NCBI RefSeq assembly: GCF_000317895.1
Contig: NC_019567.1
Coordinates: 2,728,001-2,792,000 of the forward strand
Source: Bdellovibrio bacteriovorus str. Tiberius
GTDB taxonomy: Bacteria; Bdellovibrionota; Bdellovibrionia; Bdellovibrionales; Bdellovibrionaceae
Length of the DNA: 64,000 nt
Reading direction: 5' to 3'
Below the pieces are notes generated by a model. It ran no database searches, was not told the origin of the DNA, and saw only the letters and a list, made by a program, of their open reading frames with translations. The first letter of the stretch is position 1; every line of letters begins with the position of its first letter. The translations under genes were made by a program, and so were the position numbers. Positions 42,189 through 50,281 of the stretch are shown here, one piece after another.

Positions 42189-42199
42189 CGTCTTTCTAG
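42149..42199 (+). CDS. possible 16-aa leader peptide or toxin-like micro-ORF upstream of rsgA
   Basis: ATG 42149 follows AAGGAGG (42138-42144), one of the strongest SDs in the window, and encodes 16 residues, MIVTTFIAKAALLASF, then TAG. It lies after the rdgB terminator and 72 bases before the rsgA start. The peptide is short and hydrophobic, with no regulatory codon run. It could be a leader peptide affecting rsgA, or unrelated to it. Confidence 0.4.
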   Translation: MIVTTFIAKAALLASF

Positions 42200-42270
42200 T
42201 TTTTTCATTCTTAAAACTTAAGTTCGCCAAGAGAGCTCCTGAATTTTAATTTTATTCAATGGAGTTATCC

Positions 42271-43380
42271 GTGACTAATTCATCAATCCTTCCCGCTTGG
42301 GGATGGAACGCGCTTTTGCAGGCGCAAATCGAACTTCGACCTCTGACATCAGGCGAAGTCGTTGGACGTATTATTAATCAAGAACGCGAAATGTACCGCG
42401 TGGTGTTCTTTAAAAACGACCACGAAGGCAAAGCCCTGGCTCAGCTTTCAGGAAAATTTCGCTATAACCATTCTGATCTGAATCTGGAATACCCTGGTGT
42501 GGGTGACTGGGTGATCTGCGAGCTGCATTCCCATGACGAGCACGCCGTGATTCACGAAGTTCTTTCGCGCCACAGCTGCTTTTACCGCAAGGAACCCGGC
42601 AGCGGGGCCCGAGCCCAGATCGTAGCCGCGAACGTGGATGTGATCTTTGTGGCTGTATCTGCCAATCAGGATTTCAACCTGAAGCGCCTGGATCGCTATA
42701 TGAGCCTTGCGTGGGAATCAAATGCTTCGCCGGTCATCGTTCTGACCAAGGCTGACTTGGCCGAAGACCTTGAAGGCCTTATCGCCGAAGTGGAGGACCG
42801 CCACCCGGCAGTCCCCGTGCACGCCGTGAGTGCTTTGGATCCCCAAACCCTGGAACCGCTGAAGACTCACCTGCTGCCCGGAAAGACCGTGGTGCTTTTA
42901 GGGTCTTCGGGGGTTGGGAAATCGACTTTGGGAAATCTGCTTTTGGAAAAAGAACAGATCAAAACCCAGGGCATCCGCGAGGACGACGACAAGGGTAAAC
43001 ACACGACCACTTCAAGGTCCTTGTATCAGCTTCCCTCTGGCGCCCTTTTGATGGACACGCCGGGCATGCGGGAATTGGGGCTTTTGGATCACCGCGAGGG
43101 CTTTGAGAACCTTTTTGACGACATCCTGGAACTGGCGACCCATTGCCGGTTTAAGGACTGCCAGCATCAGACCGAACCAGGCTGCGCCGTACAGGCGGGG
43201 TTGGCTTCGGGGGAACTGGAGGCGGAACGTTGGGAAAGTTTTCAAAATCTGGAGCGGGAGCTGCGTTATTTTGAGCGCAAAACCGACCCGGAAAAAGCCC
43301 GGGAGGAGCGCCAGAAATGGAAGAAAATCACGCAAGGACTGCGAGTCCGCGTAAAACAGAAATCCAGAGGGGAAATCTAG
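42271..43380 (+). CDS. rsgA: ribosome small-subunit-dependent GTPase A
   Basis: GTG 42271 is preferred because TGGAG lies 7 bases upstream; ATG 42259 adds four residues. It is a circularly permuted GTPase: OB fold, then G4 TKAD and SALD, then G1 GSSGVGKST, G2 KHTT, G3 DTPGMRELG, and a C-terminal zinc knuckle (CRFKDCQHQTEPGC). It assists late 30S maturation. A terminator follows, so it is probably its own transcript, possibly governed by the micro-ORF leader. Confidence 0.95.
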   Translation: MTNSSILPAWGWNALLQAQIELRPLTSGEVVGRIINQEREMYRVVFFKNDHEGKALAQLSGKFRYNHSDLNLEYPGVGDWVICELHSHDEHAVIHEVLSRHSCFYRKEPGSGARAQIVAANVDVIFVAVSANQDFNLKRLDRYMSLAWESNASPVIVLTKADLAEDLEGLIAEVEDRHPAVPVHAVSALDPQTLEPLKTHLLPGKTVVLLGSSGVGKSTLGNLLLEKEQIKTQGIREDDDKGKHTTTSRSLYQLPSGALLMDTPGMRELGLLDHREGFENLFDDILELATHCRFKDCQHQTEPGCAVQAGLASGELEAERWESFQNLERELRYFERKTDPEKAREERQKWKKITQGLRVRVKQKSRGEI

Positions 43381-43394
43381 GTATTTCCCACGGC

Positions 43395-43421
43395 AAAGGG
43401 GGTCAAAAAAGACCCCCTTTT
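43395..43421 (+). terminator. intrinsic terminator after rsgA
   Basis: AAAGGGGGTC / GACCCCCTTT stem (43395-43420) with an A6 loop and a short T tail. Confidence 0.88.
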
Positions 43422-43490
43422 CGTTGGACAAAATCAGGACCCCTTGCTAGCTTCCTTTAAACGCACTTTTGACTCAGGAGACTACGAGTG

Positions 43491-44435
43491 ATGAAGGGCC
43501 TAAAGATCTTTTCCGCCAATGCCAATCCCACATTAGCCAAGAAAGTAGCCGAAGCCGCTGGAGTTGAGCTCGGATACTGTGAAGTCAGCAGTTTTGCTGA
43601 TGGCGAAATCCAAGTTGAAATACATGAGAGCGTCCGCGGGCAACACGTGTTTGTTGTCCAAAGCACCTGCCCTCCTGTAAATCAAAACTACATGGAGCTG
43701 TTTGTGATGCTCGATGCCCTTCGCCGGGCCTCGGCCGCCTCCATCACCGCCGTGATTCCTTATTACGGTTATGCCCGCCAGGATCGAAAAGTGGCCCCGC
43801 GCGCCCCTATTTCGGCCAAATTGATGGCGGACCTGATCACGACGGCCGGCGCCGATCGTGTGGTGTCCGTGGACCTGCACGCGGCCCAAATCCAAGGTTT
43901 CTTCAATGTTCCGGTGGACCACTTGTTCGCTATTCCGACTTTGGCTCGCGCTTGGCGAGATGCCTACGGCCAGGGCTCTGAATTTGTTGCGGTGAGTCCA
44001 GATGCCGGCGGGGTTGAAAGAACCCGCGCCTTTGCCAAGAGAATTGAGTCCTCCATGGCGATCATCGATAAACGCCGTTCCGGCCCAAATGAGGCTAAAG
44101 CCCTGCACCTGATTGGGGATGTGACTGGTAAAACGGCCGTCATCGTGGACGATATGATCGATACGGCGGGAACTCTTACACAAGCAGTTGACAGCCTGTA
44201 TAAGAATGGGGCAAAACGTGTGTTCGCCGTTGCAACCCACCCTGTTTTGTCAGGTCCTGCGATCAATCGCCTGAAGGAAAGCCCTATTGAAAAAGTATGG
44301 GTCACCGACACGATCCCGCTGTCTGAAGCGGCGAAAAACTGCGGAAAAATTGAAGTGGTTTCAGTAGCTCCGGTTCTGGCCGAAGCCATGAAACGAATCC
44401 ACGGCAACGACTCCGTAAGTTCATTGTTTGACTAA
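43491..44435 (+). CDS. prs: ribose-phosphate pyrophosphokinase
   Basis: 315 aa counted from the adjacent GTG 43488; ATG 43491 is preferred, and both lie near CAGGAG. Motifs: SSFADGEIQVEIHESVRG, PYYGYARQDRK (ATP-binding flexible loop), VVSVDLHAAQIQGFF, and the PRPP loop VIVDDMIDTAGTLT. It makes PRPP from ribose 5-phosphate for nucleotide, His and Trp synthesis. It heads the conserved prs-rplY-pth-ychF run. Confidence 0.97.
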   Translation: MKGLKIFSANANPTLAKKVAEAAGVELGYCEVSSFADGEIQVEIHESVRGQHVFVVQSTCPPVNQNYMELFVMLDALRRASAASITAVIPYYGYARQDRKVAPRAPISAKLMADLITTAGADRVVSVDLHAAQIQGFFNVPVDHLFAIPTLARAWRDAYGQGSEFVAVSPDAGGVERTRAFAKRIESSMAIIDKRRSGPNEAKALHLIGDVTGKTAVIVDDMIDTAGTLTQAVDSLYKNGAKRVFAVATHPVLSGPAINRLKESPIEKVWVTDTIPLSEAAKNCGKIEVVSVAPVLAEAMKRIHGNDSVSSLFD

Positions 44436-44550
44436 GCGGCCTCGGCCGACAGAGCTGAAGCGCCGAAAGGCGCGCAAGCTGAAGTAGAAAACTTAACCCA
44501 TCATTTGATGGATATTATTAACTTCCTCTATTGGACTAGAAGGATAAAAA
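44436..44550 (+). promoter_or_regulatory. structured leader between prs and rplY
   Basis: Contains GCGCC-GAAA-GGCGC (44460-44473, GNRA-type loop), flanked by AGCT sequences that can pair, and CCATC-ATTT-GATGG (44498-44511). Neither has a terminator tail. It may be a site for L25 autocontrol or an mRNA processing region; that is inference. Confidence 0.4.
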
Positions 44551-45192
44551 ATGAAAAACAGAATCGACCTAACAGTTGAAGCTCGTGAAACTGGTAAACA
44601 CAACAGCCGTGGCCTGCGCGTAAGCCGCAACGTTCCTGCTGTAATCTACGGAGCTGTGTCTCCAATCAACGTATCCGTTGGTGAAAAAGAAATCGTTAAG
44701 TACAACACTCGTGCTTACGAGAATGCTCTTTTCAACTTGAAATCTTCTGACAAGAACGCAAACGGTATCGTTGTTCTTATCAAATCCGTAGACGTACACC
44801 CACTTTCTCGTCGTCCACAACACGTTGACTTCTTCGCTTTGGATCTGAAAAAAGCGGTTCGCGTTAACGTTGAAGTTCGTCTTGAAGGTAAAGCTATCGG
44901 TCTTTCTGAAGGCGGTCTGTTGAACGTTGTTCTTCGTTCCGTTGAGGTTGAGTGCTTGCCAACTGAAATCCCTGAGTTCTTCACTGCTGACATCTCTAAC
45001 TTGGCAGTTGGTGACGCTCTTCACGTATCCGACATCAAAACTGCCGGCTCTGTGAAAATGATCACTGGCGCAGAACAAACTGTTGCAGTTGTTAACGCTC
45101 AAGAAGAAGAAGCTGCTGCTGCTCCAGCTGCTGCCGCGGCTCCTGCTGCTGCTGCACCTGCTGCTGCAAAAGCTCCTGCTGCGAAAAAGTAA
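44551..45192 (+). CDS. rplY: large ribosomal subunit protein bL25 (Ctc/TL5 long form)
   Basis: 213 aa: an N-terminal L25 beta barrel that binds 5S rRNA (LTVEARETGKHNSRGLR, VPAVIYG) and the TL5/Ctc C-terminal domain (VEVECLPTEIPEFFTADISNLAVGDALHVSDI). It ends in an unusual Ala/Pro/Lys tail of about 35 residues (AAPAAAAAPAAA...APAAKK), probably disordered. SD AAGGAT precedes the ATG. Part of the prs-rplY-pth-ychF cluster but ended by its own terminator. Confidence 0.95.
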   Translation: MKNRIDLTVEARETGKHNSRGLRVSRNVPAVIYGAVSPINVSVGEKEIVKYNTRAYENALFNLKSSDKNANGIVVLIKSVDVHPLSRRPQHVDFFALDLKKAVRVNVEVRLEGKAIGLSEGGLLNVVLRSVEVECLPTEIPEFFTADISNLAVGDALHVSDIKTAGSVKMITGAEQTVAVVNAQEEEAAAAPAAAAAPAAAAPAAAKAPAAKK

Positions 45193-45215
45193 TTCGCACG
45201 CACGAATTGATCTTC

Positions 45216-45250
45216 AAAAAAGGCAGCTCACTCGAGCTGCCTTTTTCTTT
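45216..45250 (+). terminator. intrinsic terminator after rplY
   Basis: AAAAAGGCAGCTC / GAGCTGCCTTTTT stem (45217-45246), loop ACTC, T-rich tail. Confidence 0.94.
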
Positions 45251-45276
45251 TTCGATGGTTCTCTAAGAGGTATTCT

Positions 45277-45840
45277 ATGTGGTTGATTGTTGGCTTGGGA
45301 AATCCGGGTGGCGAGTATAAACTGACCCGTCATAACATCGGCTTTATGGCCGTGGACTATCTGATGGAAGGCCTGGGAAATCCCCCGATCAAAAATCAGT
45401 TCAAAGCCGAAATCGCTCAAGGGAAAATCAAGGATCACCCTGTGATTTTCTGCAAACCGCAAACCTTCATGAATCTTTCCGGCGAATCCGTACAACCCCT
45501 GATGGGCTTTTATAAAATCCCTCTGGAACGCCTGATCGTCATCCACGACGAAATTGACCAGCCCTTTGCACAAATGAAAATTCAGAAAAACCGCGGGCAC
45601 GGCGGCCATAACGGCATTAAAAGCGTTTCGGGCCTGATGGGCTCTATGGACTATACCCGCCTGCGTTTGGGTGTGGGTCGCCCTGCCAACCCGAACATCC
45701 CGGTGCCGGACTATGTCCTGGGCAAATTCACCAAGGAAGAGTTCGCGCAGATGCCGGATTTCCTGAATAAAGCCGGCGATGCTGTGGAAAGCATCATCCT
45801 GGATGGAATTCAAAAAGCTTCGACAAAATTCAACACTTAG
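45277..45840 (+). CDS. pth: peptidyl-tRNA hydrolase
   Basis: 187 aa: GLGNPGGEYKLTRHNIGFM (N10 and catalytic H20), KPQTFMNLSGESV, IVIHDEIDQPF (D93 position) and RGHGGHNGIKS (N114 position). It releases peptidyl-tRNA stalled or dropped from ribosomes. It follows rplY and precedes ychF, a linkage common in bacteria. Confidence 0.97.
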   Translation: MWLIVGLGNPGGEYKLTRHNIGFMAVDYLMEGLGNPPIKNQFKAEIAQGKIKDHPVIFCKPQTFMNLSGESVQPLMGFYKIPLERLIVIHDEIDQPFAQMKIQKNRGHGGHNGIKSVSGLMGSMDYTRLRLGVGRPANPNIPVPDYVLGKFTKEEFAQMPDFLNKAGDAVESIILDGIQKASTKFNT

Positions 45841-45875
45841 GCTAGATTGAGCCGTCATTTCGCAAGGAGTTTTCA

Positions 45876-46976
45876 ATGGCACTTCAAGTCGGTATCGTAG
45901 GTCTTCCGAACGTGGGTAAGAGCACGCTTTTCAATGCTCTGACATCTGCCAAGGCTGAGGCAGCCAACTATCCATTCTGTACTATCGACCCGAACGTGGG
46001 CGTGGTGACAGTTCCAGATCCTCGCATGGATAAAATCACTGAATTCATCAAACCTCAGAAGGTTGTTCCAACAACTATGGAATTCGTGGATATCGCGGGT
46101 ATCGTAAAAGGTGCGTCCCAGGGTGAAGGTTTGGGAAATCAGTTCCTGTCCCACATCCGCCAGACAGACGCTATCGTTCACGTGGTTCGTTGCTTTGACG
46201 ACCCAAATATCATTCACGTGGCGGGTTCTGTTGAACCTATCCGTGACATTGAAATCATCAACACCGAGTTGTTGCTGGCGGATTTGGACTCTGTTGAAAA
46301 GCGCCTTCAGCGCACAGAGAAACAAGCTAAAAACTCCACCGACAAAAAGCTGAAACTGGATGTTGAAGTTGCCAAGAAAATCAAAGAAGCTTTGGGCAAG
46401 GGTCTTCCGGCCCGCTCTGTAACTTTGGATGAAATGGAACAGGTTGCATTGAAAGAGATGCACCTTCTGACTGCAAAACCGGTTCTTTACGCGATGAACG
46501 TCAACGACGCTGACTTCGCAGCTGGCGGCAATGACTGGACAAAGGCTGTTGAGGCCCGCGCCGCGGAAGAAAACAACAAAACCATCCTGATCTGTTCTGC
46601 GATGGAAGCTGAGATCGCATTGTTGCCACCGGAAGAACGCAAGGACTTCCTGGATGCACTGGGCGCGGAAGAGCCAGGCTTGAACCGTCTGATCCGCGAA
46701 GCTTACACGCTGTTGGGTCTTCAGACTTACTTCACTGCAGGTGTGACGGAAGTTCGCGCTTGGACGATTCGTGCAAACACGAAAGCTCCACAAGCAGCGG
46801 GCGTGATCCACACTGACTTTGAGCGTGGTTTCATCAAAGCTGAAACTTACCACTGCGAAGATCTGTTCAAATACAAATCTGAACAGGCGATCAAAGATGC
46901 TGGTAAATACCGCATCGAAGGTAAAGAGTACGTTGTGAAAGACGGCGACGTTCTGTTCTTCAAGTTCAACGTTTAA
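45876..46976 (+). CDS. ychF: YchF/OLA1 redox-regulated ATPase
   Basis: 366 aa: G1 GLPNVGKST, FVDIAGIVKGASQGEGLG (G3 with YchF-type extension), NVNDADF for the altered G4 that favours ATP, and a C-terminal TGS domain (RAWTIRANTKAPQAAGVIHTD). Universal ribosome-associated P-loop ATPase. Followed by a terminator. Confidence 0.97.
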   Translation: MALQVGIVGLPNVGKSTLFNALTSAKAEAANYPFCTIDPNVGVVTVPDPRMDKITEFIKPQKVVPTTMEFVDIAGIVKGASQGEGLGNQFLSHIRQTDAIVHVVRCFDDPNIIHVAGSVEPIRDIEIINTELLLADLDSVEKRLQRTEKQAKNSTDKKLKLDVEVAKKIKEALGKGLPARSVTLDEMEQVALKEMHLLTAKPVLYAMNVNDADFAAGGNDWTKAVEARAAEENNKTILICSAMEAEIALLPPEERKDFLDALGAEEPGLNRLIREAYTLLGLQTYFTAGVTEVRAWTIRANTKAPQAAGVIHTDFERGFIKAETYHCEDLFKYKSEQAIKDAGKYRIEGKEYVVKDGDVLFFKFNV

Positions 46977-46993
46977 TTTCTTCTTAAGAAGGG

Positions 46994-47020
46994 AAAAAGG
47001 GGCCGCAAAGCCCCTTTTTT
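46994..47020 (+). terminator. intrinsic terminator after ychF
   Basis: GGGGC-CGCAAA-GCCCC with flanking A-run and T6 (47015-47020). Confidence 0.9.
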
Positions 47021-47027
47021 ATTTTGT

Positions 47028-48497
47028 ATGAATGAATTGCTGACTTTGTCCGCTTTGGATCTGCATAAAAAAGTTCAAAACAAAGAAGTCTCCCCGTCTG
47101 AAGTTCTTGAGGCGCACATCACCCGCATTGAACAGGTGAACCCCGCCTTGAATGCGATGGTCGAAGATGACTTCGTCCGTGCCAGAAAATTGGCGCACGA
47201 ACAGACAGAAACTTTGGCGAAGAACAATTCGGATCTTCCGCCACTGTTCGGAGTTCCTTTCACCGTCAAAGAAATGTTTTCTTACCAGGGCATGAAACGC
47301 ACCGGGGGCAGTATTCATCACAAGAATGATGTGATGGACTGGGACGCCACAGTTGTCGCGCGTATGAAAAAAGCCGGTGGCATTCCCATGGGCACCACCA
47401 ATGTGCCGGAACTGGGATTCTGGTTTGAGTGTTTCAATCCCGTTTACGGTCGCACCAGCAATCCCTATGACCTGGGACGCACTTGCGGTGGCAGCAGTGG
47501 TGGCGAAGGGGCTTTGATCGGCGCGGGGGCTTCTCCGCTGGGTCTTGGCAGTGATATCGGCGGCAGCATCAGAATGCCGGCGTCTTTTTGCGGGGTCTTT
47601 GGTCACAAGCCGTCTCGCTATTTGTTGCCACTGACCGGCCATTTCCCGTTTGAACAAAATGACTTCCGCACCTTGTTGCTGGATCAAAAGTATCCTTACA
47701 CTTCCATGGGGCCGATGACCCGCAAAGCGGTGGATCTGGCACCGATGATGAAGATCCTGATGGGCTCTGATGATATCGACCAGCACACGCTGAAAAATCC
47801 GACTATGGAAGAACTGTCCCAGGAATGGAAAGGCCGCAAGGTTCTGATCTGTTCCAACCCGATCTTCCATCGCGCACGCGGAACGGATGATGAGCTGGTG
47901 CAAGTGGTGAAAAACTGCGGTAAGCTGTTTGAAGAACTGGGCGCAGTCGTTGAAGAACTGGATCCAAGATTCTTTGTTCGCTCGGCAGAGCTGTGGTTTG
48001 CCGCGGTGAAAAATTCCAAGAACAGAAACTTGTATGAAACCCTGATGGGTCCAACCCAACATCTGTCGATTGGGAAAGAGATCCTGCAACTGACTTTCGG
48101 TAAAGGCAACTACACCCTGCCAAATCTGGTGGTATCCCTGGCTGAAATCTTTGACACCCGCAAAAAAGACTTCACCGAAGAAATGCAGGCCCTGGCAAAA
48201 ATGAAAGCCGACCTCGATGAAAAACTGGGTGCTGACGGCATTCTGATTCTGCCTCCGCACCCGCGTGTGGCACCGAAACACCGAGCTCCGCTATGGTCCC
48301 CGTTTGATTTCATTTACACGGCGATCTTTACAACCTTAGGGCACCCGGCGACGTCTGTCCCGATGGGCTTGAACGAAGATGGTATTCCATTGGGAGTTCA
48401 GGTTGTCGGTCCTTACATGAAAGACCACCTGACGCTGGCCTGTGCAGAGTTCCTGGAAACAACTTTCGGCGGCTGGCAACCTCCGAAAAATCTGTAA
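47028..48497 (+). CDS. amidase-signature family amidase
   Basis: 489 aa with the Ser-cisSer-Lys triad: Lys in GVPFTVKEMFSYQG, Ser in TCGGSSGGEGALIG (cis-Ser GSSGG) and the nucleophile Ser in GSDIGGSIRMPA. The end resembles fatty-acid-amide-hydrolase-type members more than GatA, and there are no gatB/C neighbours. No signal peptide is seen. The natural substrate cannot be deduced. The ATG lies only 8 bases past the ychF terminator, without an obvious SD. Confidence 0.9.
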   Translation: MNELLTLSALDLHKKVQNKEVSPSEVLEAHITRIEQVNPALNAMVEDDFVRARKLAHEQTETLAKNNSDLPPLFGVPFTVKEMFSYQGMKRTGGSIHHKNDVMDWDATVVARMKKAGGIPMGTTNVPELGFWFECFNPVYGRTSNPYDLGRTCGGSSGGEGALIGAGASPLGLGSDIGGSIRMPASFCGVFGHKPSRYLLPLTGHFPFEQNDFRTLLLDQKYPYTSMGPMTRKAVDLAPMMKILMGSDDIDQHTLKNPTMEELSQEWKGRKVLICSNPIFHRARGTDDELVQVVKNCGKLFEELGAVVEELDPRFFVRSAELWFAAVKNSKNRNLYETLMGPTQHLSIGKEILQLTFGKGNYTLPNLVVSLAEIFDTRKKDFTEEMQALAKMKADLDEKLGADGILILPPHPRVAPKHRAPLWSPFDFIYTAIFTTLGHPATSVPMGLNEDGIPLGVQVVGPYMKDHLTLACAEFLETTFGGWQPPKNL

Positions 48498-48527
48498 CAA
48501 CTGCGGCCCCAGAGGTCGCAGCCCCAT

Positions 48528-49352
48528 TCAAATTCTATACTTCGTACGCAGGTGATCCAAGATGATGTGGAAGCTCCAGACCGTCAGGAACAACATCAGG
48601 CTTGGATACAAGATCAGATGCGGGAAGCTTGAAAGGGTCTTCCATCCTTCTCGCACTAAAATTCCCCAACTGGTGTAAGGGGGATGAATCCCCAGACCGA
48701 TAAAGCTCATGAAGCTTTCATACAAAATATTGGTCGGAATCTGCATCGCCACCAGAATCAGCAATGTTCCCAGCATATTCGGAAGCACATGGCGAAGCAT
48801 CACATGCACGCGACTGCCCCCCAATGAAATTGCCGCTTCCACGTAGGGCTTGCGTTTGATTTCCAGAACCATGCCGCGCGTGACACGCGCCAAACTCATC
48901 CAATGTGTGACGGCGATACTGATACAAAGACCCAGCAGCGCACGACTTAAAGGGTCTTCAAACGGCAGCAGCAACTGCAGACTTAAACACATCACCGACA
49001 CCAAAATGAAGCTTGGGACCGCTATCAGAATATCGCAAAAACGCATCAAGATGCGATCGACGATCCCCTCAAACCAGCCCGCAATGGCGCCATAGATAAA
49101 GCCAATCATAAACGCCAGGAACGAGCCTACAAGCCCCACCAACAGCGAAATACGCCCACCCATCAGAACCCGGGCAAACAGATCCCGCCCCAAGGTGTCC
49201 GTGCCAAACCAGTGTTCAGATCCCGGCGGTATGAGAATGCTTTCGACATTTTGTTCAAGCCCCGAGCTGTTCAACACCCACGGATAAAAAACCGTGGCCA
49301 GCACCAGGGTTGAAAGGAACAAAATGGCAAAAACCAGAAGCACCTTTTTCAC
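48528..49352 (-). CDS. ABC transporter permease, DppC/OppC type
   Basis: 274 aa: N-terminal TM helix, periplasmic segment ending GSEHWFGTDTLGRDLFARVLMGGRISLLVG (typical OppC), five more TM helices, and the EAA loop EAAISLGGSRVHVMLRHVLPN. It pairs with the upstream oppB-type gene (4-base overlap). Together they move oligopeptides or, given the transglycosylase in the operon, perhaps muropeptides. No ATPase or binding protein gene is adjacent. Confidence 0.93.
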   Translation of the reverse strand: MKKVLLVFAILFLSTLVLATVFYPWVLNSSGLEQNVESILIPPGSEHWFGTDTLGRDLFARVLMGGRISLLVGLVGSFLAFMIGFIYGAIAGWFEGIVDRILMRFCDILIAVPSFILVSVMCLSLQLLLPFEDPLSRALLGLCISIAVTHWMSLARVTRGMVLEIKRKPYVEAAISLGGSRVHVMLRHVLPNMLGTLLILVAMQIPTNILYESFMSFIGLGIHPPYTSWGILVREGWKTLSSFPHLILYPSLMLFLTVWSFHIILDHLRTKYRI

Positions 49353-50281
49353 GCGCGCTCCTGCAGGCGTGGATCCGCCAACTTCAGCAGCACATCAATA
49401 AAGGAGTTCACCACAATCAAAAGACTTCCATAGAACAACGTCAGGCCCACGATCAACGTGTAATCACGATCGTTCAGGGCCGCGATGAATTCACTGCCCA
49501 AACCCGGCACGGCAAACAGAACTTCCACCAGGAAAGAGCCTGACAGCAAGGACACAGTCAAAGGGCCTACGTAGCTTAAAAAAGGAATCAGCGAGTTTTT
49601 CAGCACGTGACGGATCAATACCCCCCACACGCCGACACCTTTGGCTTTGGCGGTGCGGGCATAGTCTTGATTCAGGTTTTCATTCAGGGAGTTTTTAAGC
49701 AAGCGAATCAGTGAAGCCAGCGGGCGCACACTTAAAGTCACCACTGGCAAAATGTAGTGCACGGGCGACGACAAAAATGCCACCGGTAAAAGGTTCCAGT
49801 AAAAACCAAAAGCGTAAATCAACAACGGCCCCCAGAACAGACTGGGCAAGGACAAGAATGCGATCACGGTCTGATCGACCAGACTTTCAAACCAGGTTTC
49901 ACGGAAACGAGTCGCGGCCACCGCGATCACGAAAGCACCCGCCAAAATCACACCCAGCGCGATGGCGTTTAAGGTCAGGGTGTTACCCAGGCCCTGACCG
50001 ATGATTTCAACCACCGTGCGATCAGGCTTCGACATCGAAACACCCAAGTCCCCTTGCACGACGGATAAAAGATAGTTCCCGATTTGGGAAGGAAGGCTTT
50101 GTTCAAGGCCCCAGTGTTGCGCCAGTTTTTCGCGCACCAATGGATTCAGGGCCGTCTCTTCATCAAAGGGACCGCCCGGAAGAGCTTTCAGCAGCACAAA
50201 CGTCAACGCCGCTAGGACCCCTAGCGACGCTGTCATTTCCACTATTTTGTTAAAGACGAACCGAAACGCGCTGTCTATCAA
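49349..50281 (-). CDS. ABC transporter permease, DppB/OppB type
   Basis: 310 aa with six TM helices: N-terminal domain (GGPFDEETALNPLVREKLAQHWGL typical of OppB), ATRFRETWFE, and the EAA loop YARTAKAKGVGVWGVLIRHVLKNSL. Its ATG overlaps the stop of the slt gene, and its own stop overlaps the start of the oppC-type gene. So slt, oppB and oppC are one translationally coupled unit. Confidence 0.93.
   Translation of the reverse strand: MIDSAFRFVFNKIVEMTASLGVLAALTFVLLKALPGGPFDEETALNPLVREKLAQHWGLEQSLPSQIGNYLLSVVQGDLGVSMSKPDRTVVEIIGQGLGNTLTLNAIALGVILAGAFVIAVAATRFRETWFESLVDQTVIAFLSLPSLFWGPLLIYAFGFYWNLLPVAFLSSPVHYILPVVTLSVRPLASLIRLLKNSLNENLNQDYARTAKAKGVGVWGVLIRHVLKNSLIPFLSYVGPLTVSLLSGSFLVEVLFAVPGLGSEFIAALNDRDYTLIVGLTLFYGSLLIVVNSFIDVLLKLADPRLQERA

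Noticed and set aside
43488-43490. GTG start of prs
   Set aside because: Possible, but the adjacent ATG 43491 gives the normal prs N-terminus. Left as an alternative.
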